Part shown: piece after piece, positions 10,629 through 20,060 of the stretch
How positions within the stretch are numbered: position 1 is the stretch's first letter
Layout of the letters: every line of letters starts with the position of its first letter
DNA from: Symbiodinium natans
Lineage: Eukaryota; Sar; Dinophyceae; Suessiales; Symbiodiniaceae
Reading direction: 5' to 3'
DNA length: 64,000 bases
NCBI GenBank assembly: GCA_905221605.1
Contig: CAJNDS010000445.1
Span: 1-64,000, forward strand
Position numbers and translations under genes: made by a program
Notes under the pieces: generated by a model
Databases searched by the model: none
The model's input: the letters and a program-made list of their open reading frames with translations, nothing else
What the model was told of the DNA's origin: nothing

Positions 10629-11565
10629 ACATTCAGCAGTTACTGTTCCATGTCTCGGAAGAGAAGGTTGCCCGGTTCAGAAAACTTGCACCCCCACTTT
10701 GCACGAGATATCGACGCAGAAGCTATTTCCCCCAACTTGCTTTATACTTTATACTCTGTACTCGACCTCCTCATGGAGCTCCCCACCCCCACCCGAATGT
10801 TAAAACTTTAAACTTGAGCGAAGCTCATTTAAGCTCTTTTTCTGTCTCATGTCAATGTTTTGGAGCACATCGCGCGCAGAGTCGACGAGTTTGCTTAAAC
10901 TTTCTTCTGTCTTGCTTCGTCCTCGAAGCTCCCGCAAAAGTTTCAGCTCTGCCAAGTGCAGGAGGCGATGCCTTTGAAGCCGACGGACTTACCTGGCAAG
11001 GTGCGAAAGTCCTTGGTTGGTTGGCTTGGGGGTGCGGTATTTTTTTGTCAGCTCTTGAGTCTTGAATGCTGTGGTTGTTGCGCAGCCAGGCTCCGCAAGC
11101 TGCAGGCCAGGGGACAGGCAAGCTTCAATCGAAGTCGGTGCGATTTGACGACCGGGAAGCTGCAGGACCCTCTTGCTTCTTAGCTCAGCAGCCCCGTCAC
11201 CCGCCTTCTCCATGTGGCAGGATCTGTGGACAAAGCCGCAGCACGCAGCAACCCTCCACAGCCGAGAGAAGCAGCTGCCTCCAAACAAGGCAGGTCTGGC
11301 CGCCGCTTACAGGTTTAGGGATTAGGGTTTAGGATTGTTACAGCTGACACATAGATACACGGCATGATGCAAACACACAGCATACAGTGTCCACAGATCA
11401 CTCGGGAAAATATTCGGCCCTGGATGTCGCAGTGCAATTGCTGTGATAATCGCGGTGCCGAAGGTGTCGAGGGAGGAAGCAGCTCGAGCCGCGCTTGGCG
11501 AAGCCAGACGGAGCCCCTTGTGTTCTTTCCATTCTAGCTCCCCATCATCTGCATGGCTCTGTTGA
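10629..11565 (+). CDS. Multi-exon gene of unknown function, phase-consistent model
   Basis: Exons: about 10629-10725 (LLFHVSEEKVARFRKLAPP), 10929-11000 (LPQKFQLCQVQEAMPLKP, ending AAG|GTGCGA), 11090-11165 (GKLQSKSVRFDDREAA), 11221-11312 (SVDKAAARSNPPQPREAA, ending CAG|GTTTAGGG) and 11464-11565 (VSREEAARAALGEARRSP, stop TGA). Introns between the last four exons join in phases 0, 1 and 0, which supports the model. The third donor would have to be GA and that intron is only 55 nt, the weakest point. The intron after 11312 begins directly with telomere-type heptamers. The product would be a basic, Ala/Arg-rich, probably disordered protein. Confidence 0.5.
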
Positions 11566-11770
11566 GTGCCACTCGCTACTGCAGGACCCCCTCGTGGTTG
11601 CAAAGTTCAATGATCCACGTGGGAGGCACCAACTTGGTCAGCACTCATGCTCTTGTAGGAGAGATGAGGAGAGAAAACTGTCTCATGTAGCCAGATACGT
11701 CCCATGCAGTCCTCAGCAACTCAGCAGATAGGCTTACATATGCCGCTCTTTATGTGTGACGTGAACAGGC

Positions 11771-11895
11771 TGGGCGGCGGTTTGGGCATTGTGGCTTTCT
11801 CTCGTTTTGGCACTGATGGCCCCATTGACAAGCTGTGCCGCGGGCAGCGTTTGTCAAACAGCTTCGAGTCTCAGCGAAGACTTCAGATCAGCTAA
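11771..11895 (+). CDS. Terminal exon candidate, unknown gene
   Basis: After GAACAG the frame reads LGGGLGIVAFSRFGTDGPID and continues to a TAA at 11893-11895. It may be an alternative last exon of the preceding gene or part of a further gene. At about 11945-12055 another short coding-like frame (NAEAAKMHEAISLGTK) also ends in a stop, immediately before an inverted-repeat element. Confidence 0.35.
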
Positions 11896-12048
11896 GCTAC
11901 CGGCATGTGGCGAAACCTGCCACTTCACGTCTCGAAAATAAGGATCAAGGACCTGGTGGACTTGTGCTCTCTGCTCCGTGCAGTAGAGGAAGGCACAAGT
12001 TCCGCAATGCAGAAGCCGCCAAGATGCACGAAGCCATATCCTTGGGAA

Positions 12049-12131
12049 CCAAATGAACCCTAAAATTGGGGCGATATACCCTGTACTAAGGTATATGAAC
12101 CACAAACCCTTTTAAGGTTCATTTAAGGGTA
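12049..12131. mobile_element. Short inverted-repeat element, copy B
   Basis: This is the reverse complement of the element at 4399-4487. It runs from AAATGAACCCTAAAATTGG to TTTTAAGGTTCATTT, with the shared inner parts ATATACCCTGTAC and GGTATATGAACCAC. Terminal inverted repeats are about 15 bp. Confidence 0.6.
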
Positions 12132-12302
12132 ATAGAGGGATTCTTATTTTTAATTCTTTTGGGAAACACTACTAATGGCGAAAGAACCCATTTTAAGGGT
12201 TCTTAAGCAAATGGTAGAACACGGGTGTCCTCTGTTCCCAGGCTGCCTACCAAGCTACCTGGAATTGGCCTCTGGCCAGCATGTTTCAGGACCGAGCAAA
12301 TT

Positions 12303-12356
12303 TTAGTTTAGGGTTTAGGGTTGAGGGTTTAGGGTTTAGGGTTTAGGGTTTGGGGT
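12303..12356. repeat. TTTAGGG array
   Basis: Seven or so TTTAGGG-type heptamers end directly before a coding-like stretch at about 12358-12660, read as RLWKELSASAAIRKVQRF in one frame and open in two others. I cannot decide the true frame there. Confidence 0.8.
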
Positions 12357-12972
12357 CATGGAGCTGCCATGTCTCATCTCTTGGCCCACGGAGTCGGCTG
12401 TGGAAGGAGTTGAGTGCGTCAGCCGCCATACGCAAAGTGCAGCGATTTGGCAGCCACCGCGACAACTCACGCACCTTGGCGCGCAACGAGAGCCTTCAGT
12501 TGCCACTCCTCTTGGTTGCCACATTCTTAGTCCACAGAGGTGCCGGCTTTTCTGGCAGCTGGGCAGCCATGCGGGCGGTTCTTGAAGTGAAGTTCTCCGC
12601 AGAATCACACTGCGCGTCGGCTCTTTTGAGCACTGATGAAGCTTTCTTACTCGACACAGGCGGGGTAGCTTGCTTTCGTGGCCAGTGGGGGCACGGGTAC
12701 TCCGTGATCTGTGAGCCTTGCCCGCCTAGAATGAAAACAACATCAGGAAGATGCAGTGACCATTGTGACAGGCAGCTGTGCTCTTGAAGAATGCCGCGTT
12801 TCATAAGTTCGCATTGACACAGGTGTGGGCAAAGTTGGGCCACCCGACGTTTCGGAGAAGGCCACGTCTGCAAGTAGGAAATGGCCAGCCGATCAAGAAC
12901 CTCAATGCATGCTTGTTAGCACATACCCTCTGCCCCCTATGAGAGCCAAAGCTCTTGACGGGTACTTCATGC

Positions 12973-13152
12973 CCTAAACCCTAAACCCTAAACCCTAAAC
13001 CCTGGACTACTCAGTCCACATTTGTAGGCGCACCAGCGGTTGCGTGTCTTTCTTCCGGTAGCCACGACTTGACCCTGCGGATGCGGGCGCTGGATGTGCG
13101 TGCAGTGCGGGTGGCGAAACCCTAAACCTTAAACCCTAAACCCTGAACCCTA
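12973..13152. repeat. Two CCCTAAA clusters around a short unassigned stretch
   Basis: CCCTAAA units at 12973-13003 and 13120-13152 bracket about 115 bp that includes AGGCGCACCAGCGGTTGCG. That piece may be a small exon but has no convincing frame. Confidence 0.6.
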
Positions 13153-13216
13153 AGCTCAAGGTACATGCACCCTTAGCGAATCCCGTGGAGCCTTTACTTC
13201 ATCCTGACACCTGCAG

Positions 13217-13837
13217 ATCCTGCAGCTTGATTGGGGTCATGCTAAGAAAGTACCTGACACGCTGAACTCCACTGCTCCTAAGCCCCTCCTCCATACGATG
13301 CCGAAGCCTCCACGAATCGAGCTGAAGAAGGAAAACCTTGAAGCCCTAGGCTCGGCGCCTGAGCTCCAAGATCGCCGAGCAGCCCCTTCAGAGCACAGTG
13401 TTATGACATTGGGGACAACGATGTCAGAGATCGTCAACCAATTTGGGCCTGCACCCGGCGCCCCAGACGTAGAGGCGGAGTGGCTCGCGCGGGGTGACGA
13501 GGAGTTGAAGGTGTTAAAGGCTCGGGAATGCGCGACCTTGATTGCCGACCGCGTGTCTCGAGCGCACCCTGCCTGCTTGTGCACCGCCAACGATGTGCTG
13601 CTGGCCAGTATGCGACATCTGCAAGGGCTGCCGGAGCAGGCCTTCCGCACTTCCATCGAGTCCATCGGCTTGCTCGAGGCTACGCTGATCCCTGAAGACC
13701 TCCAGGCCCCGGCAAAGAAGCCGTGTGTGGAGGAGCAGGAGCCAGCTGGAGAGGAGGGTTCAGGCGAGCCGCCAGCTGAGAACCCAGAGGCGACTTCGTC
13801 TTCTGGTATCCGTCCTGGGAACCTGGAAGTCCCTTAG
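13217..13837 (+). CDS. Intronless coding block, first frame (unknown protein)
   Basis: An uninterrupted frame of about 206 codons runs from after CACCTGCAG to TAG at 13837. It contains MPKPPRIELKKENLEALG (ATG 13298), SEIVNQFGPAPGAPDVEAEW, KARECATLIADRVSRAHP, ASMRHLQGLPEQAFRTSIES, and an acidic Pro/Glu/Ser-rich tail (EEQEPAGEEGSGEPPAEN). It is by far the longest exon-like block in this half of the window, and one-exon structure is unusual here. The upstream intron contains CCCTAAA units. It could be a retroposed gene or part of a retroelement. No diagnostic motif (reverse transcriptase, protease, integrase) was seen. Confidence 0.6.
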   Translation: MLQLDWGHAKKVPDTLNSTAPKPLLHTMPKPPRIELKKENLEALGSAPELQDRRAAPSEHSVMTLGTTMSEIVNQFGPAPGAPDVEAEWLARGDEELKVLKARECATLIADRVSRAHPACLCTANDVLLASMRHLQGLPEQAFRTSIESIGLLEATLIPEDLQAPAKKPCVEEQEPAGEEGSGEPPAENPEATSSSGIRPGNLEVP

Positions 13838-13841
13838 AGCC

Positions 13842-14171
13842 AAAGGCAGCTTTCAGGAGGCCTTCTCTACTCAGCTGGACACGGGAGATGTGACATAGAC
13901 CTACAAACTGGCCGCCGACACGACGGATGATGCTTGGCAGACGGCTCTCAGGATATCTACAGCAGTAGCAGTGAGGGCCCGTGATGCGCAGGGGGGCACT
14001 CTGATCATGAGCATATCTGCCTCGATGTACTTGGGGGAGAAAGGAGACATGGGAGACACAGGAGCCAAGCTTGCCGAAGTGTATGGGCTTGACGAGAATG
14101 CGGCATCACCGGGTGACGCCATCTCGAAGCGAGGGTCTCAGAACAGGAGGCAGATGCTGGTGGGTGACTGA
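13842..14171 (+). pseudogene. Continuation of intronless block in another frame, with internal TAG
   Basis: Immediately after the stop at 13837 a different frame reads AKGSFQEAFSTQLDTGDVT, meets TAG (about 13897), then continues TYKLAADTTDDAWQTALRIS, SASMYLGEKGDMGDTGAKLA and KLAEVYGLDENAASPGDAIS to TGA at 14169-14171. Both halves look protein-coding. The pair looks like one longer reading frame broken by a frameshift and a nonsense change, or two overlapping frames of an element. Confidence 0.5.
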
Positions 14172-14307
14172 CAAACGATGGTGTGAGGCTTTCTTTTTGG
14201 TAGTGGACAAGCCATGCTGGCGGTCGTTCGTGCATATTGTGACTTGAGGCCTGCGAGCAAAGTAGCAAGGAGAGAAGGCATGTCGGCGTCGGGTATAGGT
14301 GTGAGCA

Positions 14308-14588
14308 CTGTTTGGATCTATGTGGGTGGGGTACTGTTTAGGGGAGGCTTTCATCTGGCTCGGGAGCTATGTTGGTGTCCATTTTTGATGATGCAAAACC
14401 TGATGCCGATGAGGAAGGCTTGTGCCAGGTTGTTAGCGTGCCTAATGACACGTGACGGGAGAGTGAATAGAGACGAGGGCTGCGTACCGGCATCACGCAC
14501 TTGCGTGACTAATGTTTGGATCTATGTGGGTGGGGGTACTGTTTTGGGAGGTTCTCTTTGGGCTAGGGGTCTAGGTTGGTGTGTGCCT
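14308..14588. repeat. Diverged direct repeat pair
   Basis: TGTTTGGATCTATGTGGGTG occurs near 14308 and 14514, followed in both by GGTACTGTTT, GGAGG and GGTTGGTGT-type sequence. The two units are about 75 bp long and about 205 bp apart. They lie just 3' of the broken intronless block and may belong to the same element. Confidence 0.7.
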
Positions 14589-14611
14589 GGTTGAGCGATG
14601 CCGGTGATTAC

Positions 14612-14905
14612 CAGAATTCGTGAATTCGTGAATTGCGGAATTCGAGTGTCGGTGAACTAGTCGAATTAGTCAGAATTTGGAAGAATTCGTAGAATTTGTT
14701 GGAATTTGCGAACTTTGCCTGCATGGAATTCGGGAGGATTGGGCCGGCCTTGGAATTTGACTGCATCTGAGTTATGTTTCACACGTTCGAATTCATCAAG
14801 CCTTGGTCGCGACTTATCGAGGCCTTTTCGAATTTCGGCCTTGGGACTTTTCGAATTCGGCCACGGGCCGTGGAATTGACATATATGTTTCACTTGAATT
14901 CATTC
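14612..14905. repeat. GAATTC-rich degenerate repeat
   Basis: AATTC/GAATT words recur every 10-25 bp (for example CAGAATTCGTGAATTCGTGAA) over about 290 bp, with no gene. Downstream, the - strand of 14920-15372 is open for 150 codons (VCREEFTRCTTNQPAYRGF) but has no recognisable family and is listed here only as an observation. Confidence 0.6.
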
Positions 14906-15409
14906 ACTTTCGGTCGAGTCTAAAACACATGCCACTTTTGGAGCTGTAGTGCAATCAGGGGGGAGGGAGTTCCCTTAGCGAGTTGTGTCGATGAAGCGGT
15001 TGTGTTGCTGAGGTTGCTCTTTTGACTTTTGAAGGGAGCCCCCGAAATAGCATAGCACACGATGAGGTCAATCTCATTGGAAGGGGGCCGGCCTATGTGG
15101 GTCCCTGTGTGTAGTTGAAGGGTTGTGTGTTGTGGTTGAATTCTTGTTATTATCCTTGCGGTCTCCCTTTCTGGATCGAGGAACCCCCTGTAGGCTGGCT
15201 GGTTAGTGGTGCACCGAGTAAACTCTTCCCTGCAGACACTTGAGGGTATAGTTGTTTTGTTATTTAAGGGTGTTTTCTGAATGGATGATGCTGGTTGGAA
15301 GAAGTAGTGGGGAAGAGAGCGCTTCTGCAGGTCCTCGAGTGGGGCCACCTTTTTTTCCAGAAAGACCATCAAATCACCCTGCCTGCGGTTCGGCCAGCTA
15401 TGCGGGAAC

Positions 15410-15858
15410 GAAAAAAAAACCCTAAAGCCTAAACCCTAAACCCTAAACCTTCACAGGACCTGCTTGAGAACTGGCTGGGCATGCTACTGATGATTTTGCG
15501 AGACAAGCTCGCCGGCACGTGCAGCTGGACCAACTTCTTTGAAGGATTTCTTGCAGCCTGGCCTTGCAGTTGTGGGTTTAGGGTTTAGGGTGTAGGGTTT
15601 AGGGTTTAGGGTTTAGGGTTTAGGGTTTAGGGTTCAGCAAGTCCAGATTCAAAAAACAAAAGGGTTTAGGGTTTAGGGTCTTAAACCGGCACTCCGCCCG
15701 AGCACGGGTCTCAGGACGAGAGTTCGGGACTTCCCGTGGACGAAGCCAAAGTTGCTGCGTGGTTGGGTGCTGTACGAGCCGCTAGTGAGGCGGTCCAGAC
15801 TCTTGGCCAAGAATCAGCTGCAGCCCAAAGACGTTCACCTTTATTCTCCGAATGCTGA
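15410..15858 (+). CDS. Two-exon 3' end of an unknown gene, exons framed by telomere heptamers
   Basis: Exon 15457 to 15555 or 15568 reads DLLENWLGMLLMILRDKLA and CSWTNFFEGFLA. Exon 15715-15858 reads SSGLPVDEAKVAAWLGAVRA, ends QRRSPLFSEC and stops with TGA. With a GC donor after 15555 the join is phase 0; the GT donor after 15568 gives phase 1 and does not fit. The upstream intron ends in AAAAAAAAACCCTAAAGCC repeats 10 bp before the acceptor, and the next intron consists largely of TTTAGGG units (15576-15690). Upstream exons were not found. Confidence 0.6.
15576..15690. repeat. TTTAGGG array filling an intron
   Basis: Nine or more TTTAGGG units at 15576-15632 and two more at 15660-15680, separated by a short unique piece. 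They occupy most of the intron between the exons at 15457 and 15715. Confidence 0.9.
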
Positions 15859-15899
15859 GGCAAAGGTCAGGAAGGTCAGCGCATGCCCTTCGTATGCAA

Positions 15900-17120
15900 C
15901 CTGAGGAGAGCTGCTCCCAGCTGACATATGGTCCACGAGGCATGCCACAAGCGCAGCAGAGTGTTGGCTATGTTTCACCTGGCCACGTGATGTACGACGC
16001 CAGCGTGATGATTGCTTTGTCATGGCTCGCTCGTTCGAAAAGAAAGTCCAGCAAGGGGGCTGCCGATGATGCAAGGCTTGAGGCTTGGCGTCATGGGGTC
16101 AGAAATGTGCCACACCCCAGCATGAAGCTCACATTTTGGTGTAGTGAGTTAAATCGGTGCGGGCCAACTGGACGAGTCGCTTCCTACTTATGGAACGAAC
16201 GAAGGCGAAGTACCAGCAACTCCATGCAGTCATGGCCGAATATAGATATCTTCGGACGAAACAGTTGTAGATCCCATCTTGTCTTGATGTTGCATGCCTT
16301 CTGCGTGTTAGTGTTTTTCGTCGCCAAGCGATATGGGCGCAGCCTTGACTACTGTCAGGCTACTGTAAGTTTGTACCTGTACAGAAGCTAATCCTCAAAA
16401 CCCGAGGGGGTCCAACCAGGCATGGTGCACACAGTTCAATCAGAACACGGGTTTGTCAGCCGCTCATATGTTTCCTCACGTATGCAAGTTTCGTCATGCC
16501 CACTGCTGCATCTTAGCATTCAGAACTCCATGGCCAGGCGTGTGTTCTGGAAAGGATTGCCCCCAAAAAAAACGCCCTAACTGCTGCACAGAGTACAGTT
16601 CTAGCTGATAGGTTAAGGTGCCCACCGTCCTCAAGTACGGGGTGTATGTATATCTATAAGTATACAGATACCGGTGTATATTATATGTATCTACACATTT
16701 ATATACATACACAAATATTAACTTTAGCATAGAGATATACGATCGAAGTTGTAAGATTCTCAAACACTCCCTATTTCCAAATCTACTTTATGGTGCGAGT
16801 ACACATGTCCTTTCGTATGTGGGGTCACAACCCCATGTTCTGCAATCTGTGCAGTAAGGTTGCTGAATGCCAGAAGTGCTGCCAGCTTTTGCACAAATGT
16901 GACCCACGGCATGCATGTCACCATAACTCGATCATGTAGAACAACGCAGTACTAATTCTATGTATGACTTTGTTGACCGAGCCGAGCATCTGCAGAGCAT
17001 TCCAGGTCATGCGCTATTTGCTCTGGACATCTCTGGGCCCCACAGTGACAACAAATTGTGGTTATGATGCTAGTATACTACAAGTGACTACGAAAGTAGT
17101 TCAATATTCCACATGTACGC
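15900..17120. other. No assignable gene
   Basis: A frame of about 180 codons (15852-16391) overlaps the end of the preceding gene but lacks family resemblance and is probably fortuitous. 16620-16760 is AT-rich with TATA/TACA words. Nothing else can be supported. Confidence 0.5.
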
Positions 17121-17123
17121 CAG

Positions 17124-17729
17124 ATGTCGTCCCCGCCCGTCCCCGCCCTTGCAGCGCCTGGTTCGTGGGCGCTTCTGCTCGCTCCTTTTTTCACTTTCTG
17201 TGCAATATGCGCTCCAACGATGGATGCTGCCAAGAACACGGGTCTAGCTGACAGCCAGCATGGCCCTGATCCAGCTGTGCGGTTGGACCAAAGTCGCATT
17301 AACGACATTGGCTGGACCGACGTTCATTTGGTAGCGTACGGATGGCCAATCCTTACGGACACTGGGGACAGCATTGCAGTACCTTCCGACCGCCTTTCTG
17401 TGCAAACTTTCCTTCAAGATGCTACAGACGATTTCCTTTGTTTGCAAAACGACTTCGGGCAAACAGCCCTGCATCTGGCAGTCCGGCAAGATCACCAAGA
17501 GCTAGTCTCTTTTCTTGTGACTAGACAACTTCCATGCTTGGACCGTGCCAACAGGGATGGAGACACTCCCTTGCACTACGCCGCTGCATGGGGACGTGCG
17601 AACTTGGCAAAAGTTTTGGTTGAAGGAGGGGCAGACCTTTCTGTGCAAAACGATCACGGCAAGACACCTTTGGAAGACGCAATGTCCTTCGGTCATGAAG
17701 ATGTCCGATCTGTCCTAGCGGGCGGATGA
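17124..17729 (+). CDS. Small intronless ankyrin-repeat protein
   Basis: A single frame of 201 codons starts ATG 17124 and ends TGA 17729. An internal ATG at codon 33 (MDAAKNTGLADSQHG) is an alternative start. If the first is used, residues 14-31 (WALLLAPFFTFCAICAP) form a hydrophobic segment that could be a signal peptide or anchor. Ankyrin repeats run from about 109 to 141 (FGQTALHLAVRQDHQELVSF), about 142 to 174 (GDTPLHYAAAWGRANLAKVL) and a partial third from about 175 (HGKTPLEDAMSFGHEDV). TPLHYAA and TALHLA are canonical. Ankyrin repeats bind other proteins, and the partner is unknown. The lack of introns contrasts with the neighbours and suggests retroposition. No spliced-leader relic was seen upstream. 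Confidence 0.8.
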   Translation: MSSPPVPALAAPGSWALLLAPFFTFCAICAPTMDAAKNTGLADSQHGPDPAVRLDQSRINDIGWTDVHLVAYGWPILTDTGDSIAVPSDRLSVQTFLQDATDDFLCLQNDFGQTALHLAVRQDHQELVSFLVTRQLPCLDRANRDGDTPLHYAAAWGRANLAKVLVEGGADLSVQNDHGKTPLEDAMSFGHEDVRSVLAGG

Positions 17730-18119
17730 TGGTCTGCAAGCTTGCCGACACCAGCACAGCTTCAGAGTCAGGTCTACAGCATACAGCGCGATGAGTTTCT
17801 CCTCTGGATTGTACAGGTAGCTGCTGTGGATGACAAGCATTGAACCGCTGACAGATGGCATCAACCATAGAAACAGCGTGTGGCGTGATCAGTGCTCAAG
17901 ACCTAATTTATCCTGACATGGGTTGATACTGAAACTCGGCTTCGGACGATCTGGCCGAATAATTATCACGCAGGTTGCCAAACATTTTGTGCCATGCACT
18001 TGTGATTTGTGAGCTTGCCACGGGTCGGCAGAAAATGTGCGTCTTTTGATTGCTCTGGCAACATGGCTTTAGGGTGCGTCGGCGGACCTAGTGAAGTTAC
18101 ACTTACTTGAGTAAAATGT

Positions 18120-18560
18120 CGGCATGCTCTCGGCTTGGAGCCTTTTGGTACTAAAAGGACCATCAGATTCTGCAGAACCAGTGCGGAGAGTAGACGCCAA
18201 GTAAGTCCACCATCGCTGAATGGTAGAGTTCCACCTTCCATTAAGTTATATTAAGTTTTACCCTACAAACAGAATGTTAGTACCACTGCAATTGTCACTG
18301 CCATCAACGGTAAGCGGGCAAGCAGGGAATTAGTTGGGATGGTACGGCATGACGGCCTCAACATCTTCTGAGCTGTCGCATGCTTTGTGAAGAGCGAGTG
18401 AAGAGTGGTGGATGCACATGCAGTTGTCACAGTGCCCACGCGCACGCTGTAGGGCATTGACACCCAGGTTGCGGAAGCGGGCGAACCAGCAGTCTTGCTC
18501 CGCGCAACTCGGCTTCGAATAGACATGAGCACTCCGCCTTTGAAGTCCACCTTTGTGACT
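18120..18560. repeat. Dispersed repeat, copy 1
   Basis: The stretch shares diverged but colinear sequence with 33600-34125, including CAACATCTTCTGAG, ACTGCCATCAA, GGGCGAACCA.CAGTCTTGC and TTGAAGTCCAC. It is about 440 bp here. No open frame is conserved between copies, so it is more likely a mobile or duplicated non-coding unit. 17740-18110 and 18570-19300 hold nothing else I can support. Confidence 0.6.
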
Positions 18561-19387
18561 ATTTAAGGCAGGCAACTGCCTGAATGTCATGATGCTAGGC
18601 TTTTGAAAGAGCTCAGCCTGCTTTACCACCCCCCAGGCTCTCAGATATTCCTTCTGTGCAAGAAGAAGAAACTGTGGACAGCTGGAAGCCCAGCAGTACT
18701 GCTTGCCCATGCTTCCCCATCCCGGGATTTGGTGTACTTGGTGTAGAAAGCGTGCGGCACCCTATCACTTCAATTCCCGGAAAGGCCCGAGCATCTGCCG
18801 GCAGTCGTCATGCGGCAGTCGCGGGCTGAGACTCTGCTGAGATTCACAGACACGGATGGACAGAGAAAGACGGCGAAGAGGCACTCAGACGCTGTGGAAG
18901 AGCACGGGAAGAATGAGGAACACTTGAAAGAATCTTAGGACGATATACTTATGAGAGCCACCAAGAGAGAGAGACAGAGACTTAGAGAGAGAAATCGGGC
19001 CCCTTCGCTGAGTAGAAGAAGAAAGAGAGAGTTGAAGTTAGACGCTTTGTTTCAGCGCGAACCCGGAAGTTAGGCATATAGATTCAAAACACCACTGCAT
19101 GTGCCGTTTGGCGGGGGAAACTCACATGTCGTTTTGAGCACCGCATGTGCCGCTTGCCGCCGGCAAACAGGCGTCGTTGTAGAAGTTCCTCTTGAGAAAG
19201 AGTCAGGTGCAATCCGGCGGGGTATCCAAACATGCGGGGTATCATGACCCCCAATTGACGCAGGACTGCGTGTCTTTACCCGGATGCAACCACTGAGCGG
19301 GGAACTGTGTGCTCTATGGCGAATGTTTGGTGGTTTAGTAGTGTTATCATGGAATCTTACCAGGCGGAAATCCCGGCCCCAATGCCC

Positions 19388-19552
19388 AGAAGAAGAAGAA
19401 GAAGAAGAAGAAAAAGAAGAAGAAGAAGAAGCAGAAGAACAAGAAGAACAAGAAGAGTAAGGAGAAGAAGCAGAGGAAGAAGAGGAAGAAGAGGAAGAAG
19501 CGGAAGCAGAAGCAGAAGAAGAAGAAGAAGAAACAAAAAGAATAAGAAGAAG
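19388..19552. repeat. GAA/GCA trinucleotide-rich tract
   Basis: An imperfect (AGA)n/(AGC)n tract gives long Arg/Lys or Ser frames in all phases. It is low complexity, not a gene. Confidence 0.9.
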
Positions 19553-19742
19553 ACCCTTAGCAACCCAGAAACGGAAAGTGGACAGAAAGCAGAGACCAGG
19601 AGAGCTTTGCGTCAAACACGTTGAGGCAGTTTTGCAACCTTTGTGCTAAGTTATGAGACTTCAGGGTTGGCGCCCAGAACTGCAGTGTCATTTGAGATCA
19701 TGATGTTGGTAGGGTTATAAGTACAGTTAGAATTGTTAATGA

Positions 19743-20030
19743 GCACCCTAAACCCTAAACCCTATAAACCCTAAACCTTCTTGGGTTTCTTCAAGTTTTC
19801 CGAGACCTACCTTCAAACCCCGCTGTGCTGTGGCTTGTCGGGTGCCAAAAAAAACCCTAAACCCCTCAACCCTAAACATGAGAACTTGGGAGGTGCTGAG
19901 ATCTGCCCGCCACCGGTGGCACGCCGCCGCCCCCCTGCACCCAGACGTGGCCAGCGAGGCGCACCACTCTTCTTCGCAGTGTGTTGAGCAACCCTTTTTT
20001 CCCTAAACCCTAAACCCTAAACCTGCTCGG
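19743..20030. repeat. CCCTAAA clusters alternating with short exon candidates
   Basis: CCCTAAA groups at 19746-19777, 19854-19877 and 20001-20023 separate two coding-like pieces. About 19795-19841 reads FSETYLQTPLCCGLS between TTCTTCAAG and a GTGCC donor. About 19880-19970 reads EICPPPVARRRPPAPRRG and ends at a possible GCA|GTGTGT donor. They could be upstream exons of the Arg/Pro/Ser-rich gene that follows. The first donor carries the 19-nt word also present at 1419-1437. Confidence 0.6.
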
Positions 20031-20060
20031 ACAGACTGGCTCGGCTCAGGTGAGTTCAGC

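Noticed and set aside
19070-19615. Poly-Ser (-) and poly-Arg/Lys (+) frames
   Set aside because: Product of the GAA/GCA repeat tract.
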